DNA of 64,000 nt from Taudactylus pleione (GCA_031769625.1 JAUIMM010000202.1:7550001-7614000), one strand, 5' to 3'; numbered from the stretch's first letter, positions 1-10,000 are shown. The notes: generated from the letters alone by a model not told the origin. Numbers and translations: made by a program.

Positions 1-40
1 TTATACATTGTTGTGTTGGAGAAAAGGGTCTTGATTCCCT

Positions 41-49
41 GATTGGCTC
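41..49 (-). promoter_or_regulatory. Inverted CCAAT box (representative, every monomer)
   Basis: The + strand reads GATTGGCTC, so the opposite strand carries GAGCCAATC, the core bound by NF-Y in vertebrate promoters. It lies about 10 bp before the AT palindrome and stays unchanged in the monomers I compared, while nearby bases vary. The motif is seen directly; promoter function is inferred and could be chance in an AT-rich repeat. Confidence 0.4.
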
Positions 50-57
50 AAAAATGG

Positions 58-69
58 TTTAAATTTAAA
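58..69. promoter_or_regulatory. TTTAAATTTAAA palindrome (representative)
   Basis: This is a perfect 12-bp palindrome just downstream of the inverted CCAAT box. In monomers where GGTTTAAATTT is GGCTTAAATTT it shrinks to a 10-bp palindrome, TTAAATTTAA. It could act as a TATA-like or homeodomain-type site, or be simply AT-rich sequence. Some monomers read TTTAAATTTAACATGG, which also shortens it. Confidence 0.3.
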
Positions 70-91
70 ATGGTGTTTCATAACTAGCTAA

Positions 92-107
92 GCCTTAATC
101 TTTACAG
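92..107 (+). promoter_or_regulatory. 3' splice-site-like sequence before exon-like block
   Basis: CTTAATCTTTACAG has a short pyrimidine stretch followed by CAG, directly before the 95-bp block whose frame is open from its first base. In that frame there is a TAA a few codons upstream of the AG, as expected if the upstream DNA is intron. The AG is present in all monomers I checked. Subtypes differ by a one-base deletion (GCCTAATC) or by AATATTTACAG. Confidence 0.45.
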
Positions 108-202
108 TTTGAGGCTTTCCAAAAAGGAGAAACAGTGCAAACGCACCTGCTAAAGATCCAGCGATGGCGGCAAACCTCACAGAATGATCCTTCTTCTGAC
201 AG

Positions 203-208
203 GTAAGT
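203..208 (+). promoter_or_regulatory. Consensus 5' splice site CAG|GTAAGT (representative)
   Basis: CAG followed by GTAAGT is the best possible match to the metazoan 5' splice donor. It is retained in essentially every monomer. The exceptions I found are monomer 64, where G at 55755 became C (CAGCTAAGT), and monomer 69, where the preceding base changed (CAAGTAAG, near 60145). A TACTAAT sequence, like a strong branch point, lies at 211-217. That is too close to the donor to serve this intron. Confidence 0.5.
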
Positions 209-389
209 GCTACTAATGGACGTCATCTAGCAGACACTTCCTGCCAAAATACTGTGTATGCTTTGATCATCCAGAACTTTCATCCTACTGATCCTGGAGC
301 TCCATGGGGACCCACATAGTGAACTCTGTCATTCCTCTGCAAATGACTCAGGTCTCTATCTTCTCAACAAAAGACTCCTAAGTTCCATC

Positions 390-632
390 TTGACTGTAGA
401 CAAGATCAGCAGTGGAGAAGAAGGCCAGCCATTTACCTCTTGGCATCAGGGTGGAGACCAAACAGTGGTCAAAGAAAGATTCCTTCTAAATTGGTGTACT
501 CTACCGCTGTATTACGACACATTATTACATTGTTTGGCATCATATTTACCTAATGTTATCTGCCGTAGCATTTTGTCCCTATATAAAATGTTGATGTATC
601 ACTGTTATGAATTGTTATCTGCTGCATTTTAA
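390..632 (+). other. Recurrent 80-codon open frame lacking an ATG start (representative)
   Basis: This frame begins at TTG, and the first in-frame ATG is near codon 66. It is open upstream to about 267, giving roughly 120 codons stop to stop. It persists in about 64 of 72 complete monomers. It is broken by TAG at 8399 (monomer 10), a one-base deletion in monomers 33, 37, 42 and 50 (near 28792, 32317, 36703 and 43728), TAA at 52577 (60), TAA at 53410 (61) and TAG at 56955 (65). At the low divergence seen here, this survival does not need selection. I do not call it a gene by itself; see the exon-intron-exon reading. Confidence 0.3.
580..588 (+). promoter_or_regulatory. TATATAAAA motif (representative)
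   Basis: CCCTATATAAAATG is a strong TATA-box match. It lies about 290 bp before the AATAAA of the same monomer. Monomers 10 and 21 have CTTTATAAAA, and monomers 60 and 65 have CTATAAAAAA. If used, transcription would start about 30 bp downstream and either end at the nearby poly(A) site or read into the next monomer. It also lies inside the 80-codon open frame, so it may be a coincidence of AT-rich sequence. Confidence 0.3.
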
Positions 633-869
633 CTTTATGTTTAACATGGTTATATATGTTATACACTTTTTACCTGTATGACATAGTATATTGTGCTTAT
701 ATTACCATCATGCATTATCTATATTGTTTGTACATTGCCGCAGTATTATGTTTTAAGATTAAATTGTAATGTAATAGTTATATTTTGTTGACTTAAGCAT
801 ATTTGCATCTGTATAAAGCATTGTTATGTATTATGTTAATACAATGTTATCATTTGCAAAAAAGTGTTC
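633..869 (+). repeat. AT-rich tail with internal degenerate subrepeats (representative)
   Basis: The stretch between the open frame and AATAAA has no coding potential that I can see. It contains several variants of CATTGTTAT or ATTGTTATNTNTTATG. For example, ACATTGTTATATATGTTATAC occurs in most copies near tail offset 15 (monomer 1 itself has ACATGGTTATATATG), and GCATTGTTATGTATTATG near 820. GTATTATGTTAATAC near 829 is a small inverted repeat. It reads as a 3' untranslated region or as an older simple satellite core. Confidence 0.4.
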
Positions 870-875
870 AATAAA
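870..875 (+). terminator. Poly(A) signal AATAAA with GT-rich downstream element (representative)
   Basis: AATAAA at 870-875 is followed within about 10-40 bases by a GT-rich run (TGTATTGTGTTT, then TTGTTGTGTTGG), so both main elements of a vertebrate cleavage/polyadenylation site are present. The downstream element spans the junction with the next monomer, so the signal is complete only in tandem. The hexamer is intact in every complete monomer I checked, even where neighbouring bases changed (AATAAAGTAA in 58, 61, 62 and 72). Confidence 0.55.
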
Positions 876-889
876 TTAATGTATTGTGT

Positions 890-1750
890 TTATACATTGT
901 TGTGTTGGAGAAAAGGGTCTTGATTCCCTGATTGGCTCAAAAATGGCTTAAATTTAAAATGGTGTTTCATAACTAGCTAAACCTTAATCTTTACAGTTTG
1001 AAGCTTTCCAAAAAGGAGAAACAGTGCAATCGCACCTGCTAAAGATCCAGCGATGGCGGCAAACCTCACAGAATGATCCTTCTTCTGACAGGTAAGTGCT
1101 ACTAATGGACGTTATCAGGCAGAAACTTTCTGCCAAAATACTGTGTATGCTTTGATCATCCAGAACTTTCATCCTACTGATCCTGGAGCTCCATAGGGTC
1201 CCACGTAGTGAACACTGTCATTCCACAGCAAAAGACGCCTAAGTTCCATCTTGACTGTAGACAACATCAGCAGTGGAGAAGAAGGCCAGCCATTTACCTC
1301 TTGGCATCAGGGTGGAGACCAAACAGTGGTCAAAGAAAGATTCCTTCTAAATTGGTGTACTCTACCGCTGTATTACGACACATTATTGCATTGTTTGGCA
1401 TCATATTTACCTAATGTTATATGCCGTAGCATTTTGTCCCTATATAAAATGTTGATGTATCACTGTTATGAATTGTTATCTGCTGCATTTTAACTTTATG
1501 TTTAACATTGTTACATATGTTAAACACTTTTCACCTGTATGACATATTATAATGTGCTTATGTTACCATCATGCATTATCTATATTATTTGTACATTACC
1601 GCAGTATTATGTTTTAAGATTAAATTGTAATGTAATAGTTATATTTTGTTGACTTAAGCATATTTGCCTCTGTATAAAGCATTGTTATGTATTATGTTAA
1701 TACAATGTTATCGTTTGCAAAAAAGTGTTCAATAAATTAATGTATTGTGT
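890..1750 (+). repeat. Monomer 2, reference for the short (28-bp-deleted) unit
   Basis: This 861-bp copy lacks 28 bp found at 336-363 in monomer 1. The junction lies near 1224-1225 and reads CATTCCACAGCAAAAG. The same junction, including an accompanying T-to-A change, is in all 18 short monomers (starts 890, 3528, 6167, 7918, 17668, 22975, 26504, 27365, 30890, 34418, 35277, 38805, 41442, 42301, 45829, 46688, 57333, 58192), so it probably arose once. The deletion removes the pyrimidine tract before the second acceptor-like AG but leaves a CAG at 1226-1228. It shortens the intron-like block from 165 to 137 bp. Short copies nearly all carry GACAAC (N-type) after the TTG. Confidence 0.95.
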
Positions 1751-1856
1751 TTATACATTGTTGTGTTGGAGAAAAGGGTCTTGATTCCCTGATTGGCTCA
1801 AAAATGGTTTAAATTTAACATGGTGTTTCATAACTAGATAAGCCTAATCTTTACAG

Positions 1857-2381
1857 TTTGAGGCTTTCCAAAAAGGAGAAACAGTGCAAACGCTTCTGCT
1901 AAAGATCCAGCGATGGCGGCAAACCTCACAGAATGATCCTTCTTCTGACAGGTAAGTGCTACTAATGGACGTCATCTAGCAGACACTTCCTGCCAAAATA
2001 CTGTGTATGCTTTGATTATCCAGAACTTTCATCCTACTGATCCTGGAGCTCCATAGGGTCCCACGTAGTGAACACTGTCATTCCTCTGCAAATGACTCAT
2101 GTTTCTATCTTCTCAGCAAAAGACTCCTAAGTTCCATCTTGACTGTAGACAACATCAGCAGTGGAGAAGAAGGCCAGCCATTTACCTCTTGGCATCAGGG
2201 TGGAGACCAAACAGTGGTCAAAGAAAGATTCCTTCTAAATTGGTGTACTCTACTGCTGTATTACGACACTTTATTATATTGTTTGGCATCATATTTACCT
2301 AATGTTATCTGCCGTAGCATTTTGTCCCTATATAAAATGTTGATATATCACTGTTATGAATTGTTATCTGCTGCATTTTAA
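1857..2381 (+). pseudogene. Captured exon-intron-exon fragment with frame open across the splice (monomer 3)
   Basis: I do not recognise the protein. The exon-like block 1857-1951 (95 bp) follows an AG acceptor and is open in phase 0. It starts with Phe-Glu-Ala-Phe-Gln-Lys-Gly-Glu and ends two bases into a codon at CAG|GTAAGT. An intron-like block (1952-2116, 165 bp) ends in a pyrimidine tract and TCTCAG. Joining the two keeps the frame open through 2117 to the TAA at 2379-2381, about 119 codons in all. AATAAA follows at 2619-2624. There is no ATG in this frame before its last 20 codons, so an upstream exon would be needed. Several subfamilies break the frame: CTATAG in nine monomers, TTTAAACG in 16 and 18, and a deletion in 17. 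A decayed, amplified gene fragment is the best reading; chance is possible. Confidence 0.35.
1952..2116 (+). other. Intron-like block between donor and second acceptor (monomer 3)
   Basis: The block begins GTAAGT and ends TTTCTATCTTCTCAG, giving a GT-AG intron of 165 bp with a good pyrimidine tract. In short monomers it is 137 bp and ends CATTCCACAG, with the tract gone. In most K-type monomers the terminal AG is AA (CTCAACAAAAG). The nearest other AG there is in GACTCAG, 15 bp upstream. Using it would shift the downstream frame to another one that is open to the TAA ending at position 541 plus or minus a few codons of each long monomer. Confidence 0.35.
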
Positions 2382-4389
2382 CTTTATGTTTAACATTGTT
2401 ATATATGTTATACACTTTTTACCTGTATGACATAGTATAATGTGCTTATATAACCATCATGCATTGTCTATATTATTTGTACATTGCCGCAGTATTATGT
2501 TTTAAGATTAAATTGTAATGTAATAGTTATATGTTGTTGACTTAAGCATATTTGGCTCTGTATAAAGCATTGTTATGTATTATGTTAATACAATGTTATC
2601 ATTTGCAAAAAAGTGTTCAATAAATTAATGTATTGTGTTTATACATTGTTGTGTTGGAGAAAAGGGTCTTGATTCCCTGATTGGCTCAAAAATGGTTTAA
2701 ATTTAAAATGGTGTTTCATAACTAGCTAAGCCTTAATCTTTACAGTTTGAGGCTTTCCAAAAAGGAGAAACAGTGCAAACGCGCCTGCTAAAGATCCAGC
2801 GATGGCGGCAAACCTCACAGAATGATCCTTCTTCTGACAGGTAAGTGCTACTAATGGACGTCATCTAGCAGACACTTCCTGCCAAAATACTGTGTATGCT
2901 TTGATCATCCAGAACTTTCATCCTACTGATCCTGGAGCTCCATGGGGACCCACATAGTGAACACTGTCATTCCTCTGCAAATGACTCAGGTCTCTATCTT
3001 CTCAACAAAAGACTCCTAAGTTCCATCTTGACTGTAGACAAGATCAGCAGTGGAGAAGAAGGCCAGCCATTTACCTCTTGGCATCAGGGTGGAGACCAAA
3101 CAGTGGTCAAAGAAAGATTCCTTCTAAATTGGTGTACTCTACTGCTGTATTACGACACAATATTACATTGTTTGGCATCATATTTACCTAATGTTATCTG
3201 CCGTAGCATTTTGTCCCTATATAAAATGTTGATGTATCACTGTTATGAATTGTTATCTGCTGCATTTTAACTTTATGTTTAACATTGTTATATATGTTAT
3301 ACACTTTTTACCTGTATGACATAGTATAATGTGCTTATATTACCATCATGCATTATCTATATTATTTGTACATTGCCGCAGTATTATGTTTTAAGATTAA
3401 ATTGTAATGTAATAGTTATATGTTGTTGACTTAAGCATATTTGACTCTGTATAAAGCATTGTTATGTATTATGTTAATACAATGTTATCGTTTGCAAAAA
3501 AGTGATCAATAAATTAATGTATTGTGTTCATACATTGTTGTGTTGGAGAAAAGGGTCTTGATTCCCTGATTGGCTCAAAAATGGTTTCAATTTAAAATGG
3601 TGTTTCATATCTAGCTAAGCCTTAATCTTTACAGTTTGAGGCTTTCCAAAAAGGAGAAACAGTGCAAACGCACCTGCTATAGATCCAGCGATGGCGGCAA
3701 ACCTCACAGAATGATCCTTCTTCTGACAGGTAAGTGCTACTAATGGACGTCATCAGGCAGAAAATTCCTGCCAAAATACTGTGAAAGCTTTGATCATCCA
3801 GAACTTTCATCCTACTGATCCTGGAGCTCCATAGGGTCCCACGTAGTGAACACTGTCATTCCACAGCAAAAGACTCCTAAGTTCCATCTTGACTGTAGAC
3901 AACATCAGCAGTGGAGAAGAAGGCCAGCCATTTACCTCTTGGCATCAGGGTGGAGACCAAACAGTGGTCAAAGAAAGATTCCTTCTAAATTGGTGTACTC
4001 TACTGCTGTATTACGACACTTTATTACATTGTTTGGCATCATATTTACCTAATGTTATCTGCCATAGCATTTTGTCCCTATATAAAATGTTGATGTATCA
4101 CTATTATGAATTGTTATCTGCTGCATTTTAACTTTATGTTTAGCATTATTATATATGTTATACACTTTTCACCTGTATGACATAGTATAATGTGCTTATA
4201 TTACCATCATGCATTGTCTATATTATTTGTACATTGCCGTAGTATTATGTTTTAAGATTAAATTGTAATGTAATAGTTATATGTTGTTGACTTAAGCACA
4301 TTTGCCTCTGTATATAGCATTGTTATGTATTATGTTAAAACAATGTTATCTTTAGCAAAAATAGATTTCAATAAATTAATGTATTGTGT

Positions 4390-7028
4390 TTATACATTGT
4401 TGTGTTTGAGAAAAGGGTCTTGATTCCCTGATTGGCTCAAAAATGGTTTAAATTTAACATGGTGTTTCATAACTAGATAAGCCTAATCTTTACAGTTTGA
4501 GGCTTTCCAAAAAGGAGAAACAGTGCAAACGCTTCTGCTAAAGATCCAGCGATGGCGGCAAACCTCACAGAATGATCCTTCTTCTGACAGGTAAGTGCTA
4601 CTAATGGACGTCATCTAGCAGACACTTCCTGCCAAAATACTGTGTATGCTTTGATTATCCAGAACTTTCATCCTACTGATCCTGGAGCTCCATAGGGTCC
4701 CACGTAGTGAACACTGTCATTCCTCTGCAAATGACTCATGTTTCTATCTTCTCAGCAAAAGACTCCTAAGTTCCATCTTGACTGTAGACAACATCAGCAG
4801 TGGAGAAGAAGGCCAGCCATTTACCTCTTGGCATCAGGGTGGAGACCAAACAGTGGTCAAAGAAAGATTCCTTCTAAATTGGTGTACTCTACTGCTGTAT
4901 TACGACACTTTATTATATTGTTTGGCATCATATTTACCTAATGTTATCTGCCGTAGCATTTTGTCCCTATATAAAATGTTGATATATCACTGTTATGAAT
5001 TGTTATCTGCTGCATTTTAACTTTATGTTTAACATTGTTATATATGTTATACACTTTTTACCTGTATGACATAGTATAATGTGCTTATATAACCATCATG
5101 CATTGTCTATATTATTTGTACATTGCCGCAGTATTATGTTTTAAGATTAAATTGTAATGTAATAGTTATATGTTGTTGACTTAAGCATATTTGGCTCTGT
5201 ATAAAGCATTGTTATGTATTATGTTAATACAATGTTATCATTTGCAAAAAAGTGTTCAATAAATTAATGTATTGTGTTTATACATTGTTGTGTTGGAGAA
5301 AAGGGTCTTGATTCCCTGATTGGCTCAAAAATGGTTTAAATTTAAAATGGTGTTTCATAACTAGCTAAGCCTTAATCTTTACAGTTTGAGGCTTTCCAAA
5401 AAGGAGAAACAGTGCAAACGCGCCTGCTAAAGATCCAGCGATGGCGGCAAACCTCACAGAATGATCCTTCTTCTGACAGGTAAGTGCTACTAATGGACGT
5501 CATCTAGCAGACACTTCCTGCCAAAATACTGTGTATGCTTTGATCATCCAGAACTTTCATCCTACTGATCCTGGAGCTCCATGGGGACCCACATAGTGAA
5601 CACTGTCATTCCTCTGCAAATGACTCAGGTCTCTATCTTCTCAACAAAAGACTCCTAAGTTCCATCTTGACTGTAGACAAGATCAGCAGTGGAGAAGAAG
5701 GCCAGCCATTTACCTCTTGGCATCAGGGTGGAGACCAAACAGTGGTCAAAGAAAGATTCCTTCTAAATTGGTGTACTCTACTGCTGTATTACGACACATT
5801 ATTACATTGTTTGGCATCATATTTACCTAATGTTATCTGCCGTAGCATTTTGTCCCTATATAAAATGTTGATGTATCACTGTTATGAATTGTTATCTGCT
5901 GCATTTTAACTTTATGTTTAACATTGTTATATATGTTATACACTTTTTACCTGTATGACATAGTATAATGTGCTTATATTACCATCATGCATTATCTATA
6001 TTATTTGTACATTGCCGCAGTATTATGTTTTAAGATTAAATTGTAATGTAATAGTTATATGTTGTTGACTTAAGCATATTTGACTCTGTATAAAGCATTG
6101 TTATGTATTATGTTAATACAATGTTATCGTTTGCAAAAAAGTGATCAATAAATTAATGTATTGTGTTCATACATTGTTGTGTTGGAGAAAAGGGTCTTGA
6201 TTCCCTGATTGGCTCAAAAATGGTTTCAATTTAAAATGGTGTTTCATATCTAGCTAAGCCTTAATCTTTACAGTTTGAGGCTTTCCAAAAAGGAGAAACA
6301 GTGCAAACGCACCTGCTATAGATCCAGCGATGGCGGCAAACCTCACAGAATGATCCTTCTTCTGACAGGTAAGTGCTACTAATGGACGTCATCAGGCAGA
6401 AAATTCCTGCCAAAATACTGTGAAAGCTTTGATCATCCAGAACTTTCATCCTACTGATCCTGGAGCTCCATAGGGTCCCACGTAGTGAACACTGTCATTC
6501 CACAGCAAAAGACTCCTAAGTTCCATCTTGACTGTAGACAACATCAGCAGTGGAGAAGAAGGCCAGCCATTTACCTCTTGGCATCAGGGTGGAGACCAAA
6601 CAGTGGTCAAAGAAAGATTCCTTCTAAATTGGTGTACTCTACTGCTGTATTACGACACTTTATTACATTGTTTGGCATCATATTTACCTAATGTTATCTG
6701 CCGTAGCATTTTGTCCCTATATAAAATGTTGATGTATCACTATTATGAATTGTTATCTGCTGCATTTTAACTTTATGTTTAGCATTATTATATATGTTAT
6801 ACACTTTTCACCTGTATGACATAGTATAATGTGCTTATATTACCATCATGCATTGTCTATATTATTTGTACATTGCCGTAGTATGATGTTTTAAGATTAA
6901 ATTGTAATGTAATAGTTATATGTTGTTGACTTAAGCACATTTGCCTCTGTATATAGCATTGTTATGTATTATGTTAAAACAATGTTATCTTTAGCAAAAA
7001 TAGATTTCAATAAATTAATGTATTGTGT
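4390..7028 (+). repeat. Trimer higher-order repeat, copy B (monomers 6-8)
   Basis: This is a near-identical copy of 1751-4389 at an offset of 2,639 bp. The differences I noticed are single bases: at 3160 against 5799 (A/T in ACAATATT/ACATTATT), at 4063 against 6702 (CCATAG/CCGTAG, a CpG transition), and near 6885 (GTATGATG against GTATTATG). Such low divergence, compared with what separates the monomer types within one trimer, shows that the trimer was duplicated as a block. Confidence 0.93.
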
Positions 7029-10000
7029 TTATACATTGTTGTGTTTGAGAAAAGGGTCTTGATTCCCTGATTGGCTCAAAAATAGCTTAAATTTAAAATG
7101 GTGTTTCATAACTAGCTAAGCCTTAATCTTTACAGTTTGAGGCATTCCAAAAAGGAGAAACAGTGCAAACGCACCTGCTAAAGATCCAGCGATGGCGGCA
7201 AACCTCACAGAATGATCCTTCTTCTGACAGGTAAGTGCTACTAATGGAAGTCATCTAGCAGACACTTCCTGCCAAAATACTGTGTATGCTTTGATCATCC
7301 AGAACTTTCATCCTACTGATCCTGGAGCTCCATGGGGTCCCACATAGTGAACACTGTCACTCCTCTGCAAATGATTCAGGTCTCTATCTTCTCAACAAAA
7401 GACTCCTTAGTTCCATCTTGACAGTAGACAAGATTAGCAGTAGAGAAGAAGGCCAGCCATTTACCTCTTGGCATCAGGGTGGAGACCAAACAGTGGTCAA
7501 AGAAAGATTCCTTCTAAATTGGTGTACTCTACCGCTGTATTACAACACATTATTACATTGTTTGGCATCATATTTACCTAATGTTATCTGCCGTAGCATT
7601 TTGTCCCTATATAAAATGTTGATGTATCACTGTTATGAATTGTTATCTGCTGCATTTTAACTTTATGTTTAACATTGTTATATATGTTATACACTTTTTT
7701 CCTGTATGACATAGTATAATGTGCTTATATTACCATCATGCATTATCTATATTATTTGTACATTGCCGCAGTATTATGTTTTAAGATTAAATTGTAATGT
7801 AATAGTTATATTTTGTTGACTTAAGCATATTTGCGTCTGTATAAAGCATTGTTATGTATTATGTTAATACAATGTTATCATTTGCAAAAAAGTGTTCAAT
7901 AAATTAATGTATTGTGTTTATACATTGTTGTGTTGGAGAAAAGGGTCTTGATTCCCTGATTGGCTCAAAAATGGCTTAAATTTAAAATGGTGTTTCATAA
8001 CTAGCTAAACCTTAATCTTTACAGTTTGAAGCTTTCCAAAAAGGAGAAACAGTGCAATCGCACCTGCTAAAGATCCAGCGATGGTGGCAAACCTCACAGA
8101 ATGATCCTTCTTCTGACAGGTAAGTGCTACTAATGGACGTCATCAGGCAGAAACTTTCTACCAAAATACTGTGTATGCTTTGATCATCCAGAACTTTCAT
8201 CCTACTGATCCTGGAGCTCCATAGGGTCCCACGTAGTGAACACTGTCATTCCACAGCAAAAGACTCCTAAGTTCCATCTTGACTGTAGACAACATCAGCA
8301 GTGGAGAAGAAGGCCAGCCATTTACCTCTTGGCATCAGGGTGGAGACCAAACAGTGGTCAAAGAAAGATTCCTTCTAAATTGGTGTACTCTACTGCTGTA
8401 GTACGACACTTTATTACATTGTTTGGCATCTTATTTACCTAATGTTATCTGCCGTAGCATTTTGTCCCTTTATAAAATGTTGATGTATCACTATTATGAA
8501 TTGTTATCTGCTGCATTTTAACTTTATGTTTAGCATTATTATATATGTTATACACTTTTCACCTGTATGACATAGTATAATGTGCTTATATTACCATCAT
8601 GCATTGTCTATATTATTTGTACATTGCCGCAGTATTATGTTTTAAGATTAAATTGTAATGTAATAGTTATATGTTGTTGACTTAAGCACATTTGCCTCTG
8701 TATATAGCATTGTTATGTATTATGTTAATACAATGTTATCTTTTGCAAAAATAGATTTCAATAAATTAATGTATTGTGTTTATACATTGTTGTGTTGGAG
8801 AAAAGGGTCTTGATTCCCTGATTGGCTCAAAAATAGCTTAAATTTAAAATGGTGTTTCATAACTAGCTAAGCCTTAATCTTTACAGTTTGAGGCTTTCCA
8901 AAAAGGAGAAACAGTGCAAACGCACCTGCTAAAGATCCAGCGATGGCGGCAAACCTCACAGAATGATCCTTCTTCTGACAGGTAAGTGCTACTAATGGAC
9001 GTCATCTAGCAGACACTTCCTGCCAAAATACTGTGTATGCTTTGATCATCCAGAACTTTCATCCTACTGATCCTGGAGCTCCATGGGGTCCCACATAGTG
9101 AACACTGTCATTCCTCTGCAAATGACTCAGGTCTCTATCTTCTCAACAAAAGACTCCTTAGTTCCATCTTGACTGTAGACAAGATCAGCAGTGGAGAAGA
9201 AGGCCAGCCATTTACCTCTTGGCATCAGGGTGGAGACCAAACAGTGGTCAAAGAAAGATTCCTTCTAAATTGGTGTACTCTACCGCTGTATTACGACACA
9301 TTATTACATTGTTTGGCATCATATTTACCTAATGTTATATGCCATAGCATTTTGTCCCTATATAAAATGTTGATGTATCACTGTTATGAATTGTTATCTG
9401 CTGCCTTTTAACTTTATGTTTAACATTGTTACATATGTTATACACTTTTCACCTGTATGACATAGTATAATGTGCTTATGTTACCATCATGCATTATCTA
9501 TATTATTTGTACATTGCCGCAGTATTATGTTTTAAGATTAAATTGTAATGTAATAGTTTTATTTTGTTGACTTAAGCATATTTGCCTCTGTATAAAGCAT
9601 TGTTATGTATTATGTTAATACAATGTTGTCGTTTGCAAAAAAGTGTTCAATAAATTAATGTATTGTGTTTATACATTGTTGTCTTGGAGAAAAGGGTCTT
9701 GATTCCCTGATTGGCTCAAAAATGGTTTAAATTTAACATGGTGTTTCATAACTAGCTAAGCCTAATCTTTACAGTTTGAGGCTTTCCAAAAAGGAGAAAC
9801 AGTGCAAACGCACCTGCTAAAGATCCAGCGATGGCGGCAAACCTCACAGAATGATCCTTCTTCTGACAGGTAAGTGCTACTAATGGATGTCATCTAGCAG
9901 ACACTTCCTGCCAAAATACTGTGTATGCTTTGATTATCCAGAACTTTCATCCTACTGATTCTGGAGCTCCATGGGGTCCCACGTAGTGAACACTGTCATT

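Larger units (their letters stand above)
1..889 (+). repeat. Monomer 1, reference for the long K-type unit
   Basis: This 889-bp copy stands for the K subtype. Its marks are GACAAG after the TTG at 390, and a sequence TCTCAACAAAAG in which the AG of the second acceptor-like site has become AA. Offsets used elsewhere in this annotation refer to this monomer. Its order is: head with inverted CCAAT box, AT palindrome, acceptor, 95-bp exon-like block, donor, intron-like block, open frame to 632, TATA motif, AT-rich tail, and AATAAA at 870-875. K-type monomers are interspersed through the array, for example at starts 2639, 7029, 8780, 10557 and 47550. I saw none that carries the 28-bp deletion. Confidence 0.95.
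1751..4389 (+). repeat. Trimer higher-order repeat, copy A (monomers 3-5)
   Basis: The order is long N-type (1751), long K-type (2639), short N-type (3528), 2,639 bp in total. The next 2,639 bp repeat the same three monomers in the same order with only a few differences, so this is a recent tandem duplication. Shared private marks include a one-base deletion giving GCCTAATC in the first monomer, GTGTTCATAC at the start of the third, and a TAG in the exon-like block of the third (CTATAGATC near 3678). Confidence 0.93.

Noticed and set aside
27..57. RNA polymerase III promoter boxes (GGTCTTGATTCC like a B box, TGGCTCAAAAATGG like an A box)
   Set aside because: The order is B then A on the + strand, the B-like box has an extra base, and there is no tRNA or 5S fold or suitable T-run terminator.
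390..632. Repeated 80-codon frame as a real protein gene
   Set aside because: It starts at TTG, and the first ATG is near its end. Frame survival in about 64 of 72 copies fits low divergence, and at least five separate kinds of lesion are present. It is kept only as part of a possible spliced fragment.
1..889. Monomer as a solo LTR or other transposon copy
   Set aside because: TATA and AATAAA motifs are present, but there are no TG...CA ends, no target-site duplications and no inverted termini. Copies are strictly head to tail with shared junctions.
984..1172. Minus-strand frame of 62 codons with an ATG (recurs in about 25 monomers)
   Set aside because: It lies opposite the exon-like and intron-like blocks. 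It is closed by one common variant (TCTAGCAG) in most long monomers and shows no domain or upstream signal. It is probably a shadow frame.
1208..1414. Second plus-strand frame of 67-68 codons starting at GTG or ATG
   Set aside because: It overlaps the other frame out of register, and its start changes with the subtype. It would matter only if the upstream alternative acceptor were used, so it is discussed there and not called.
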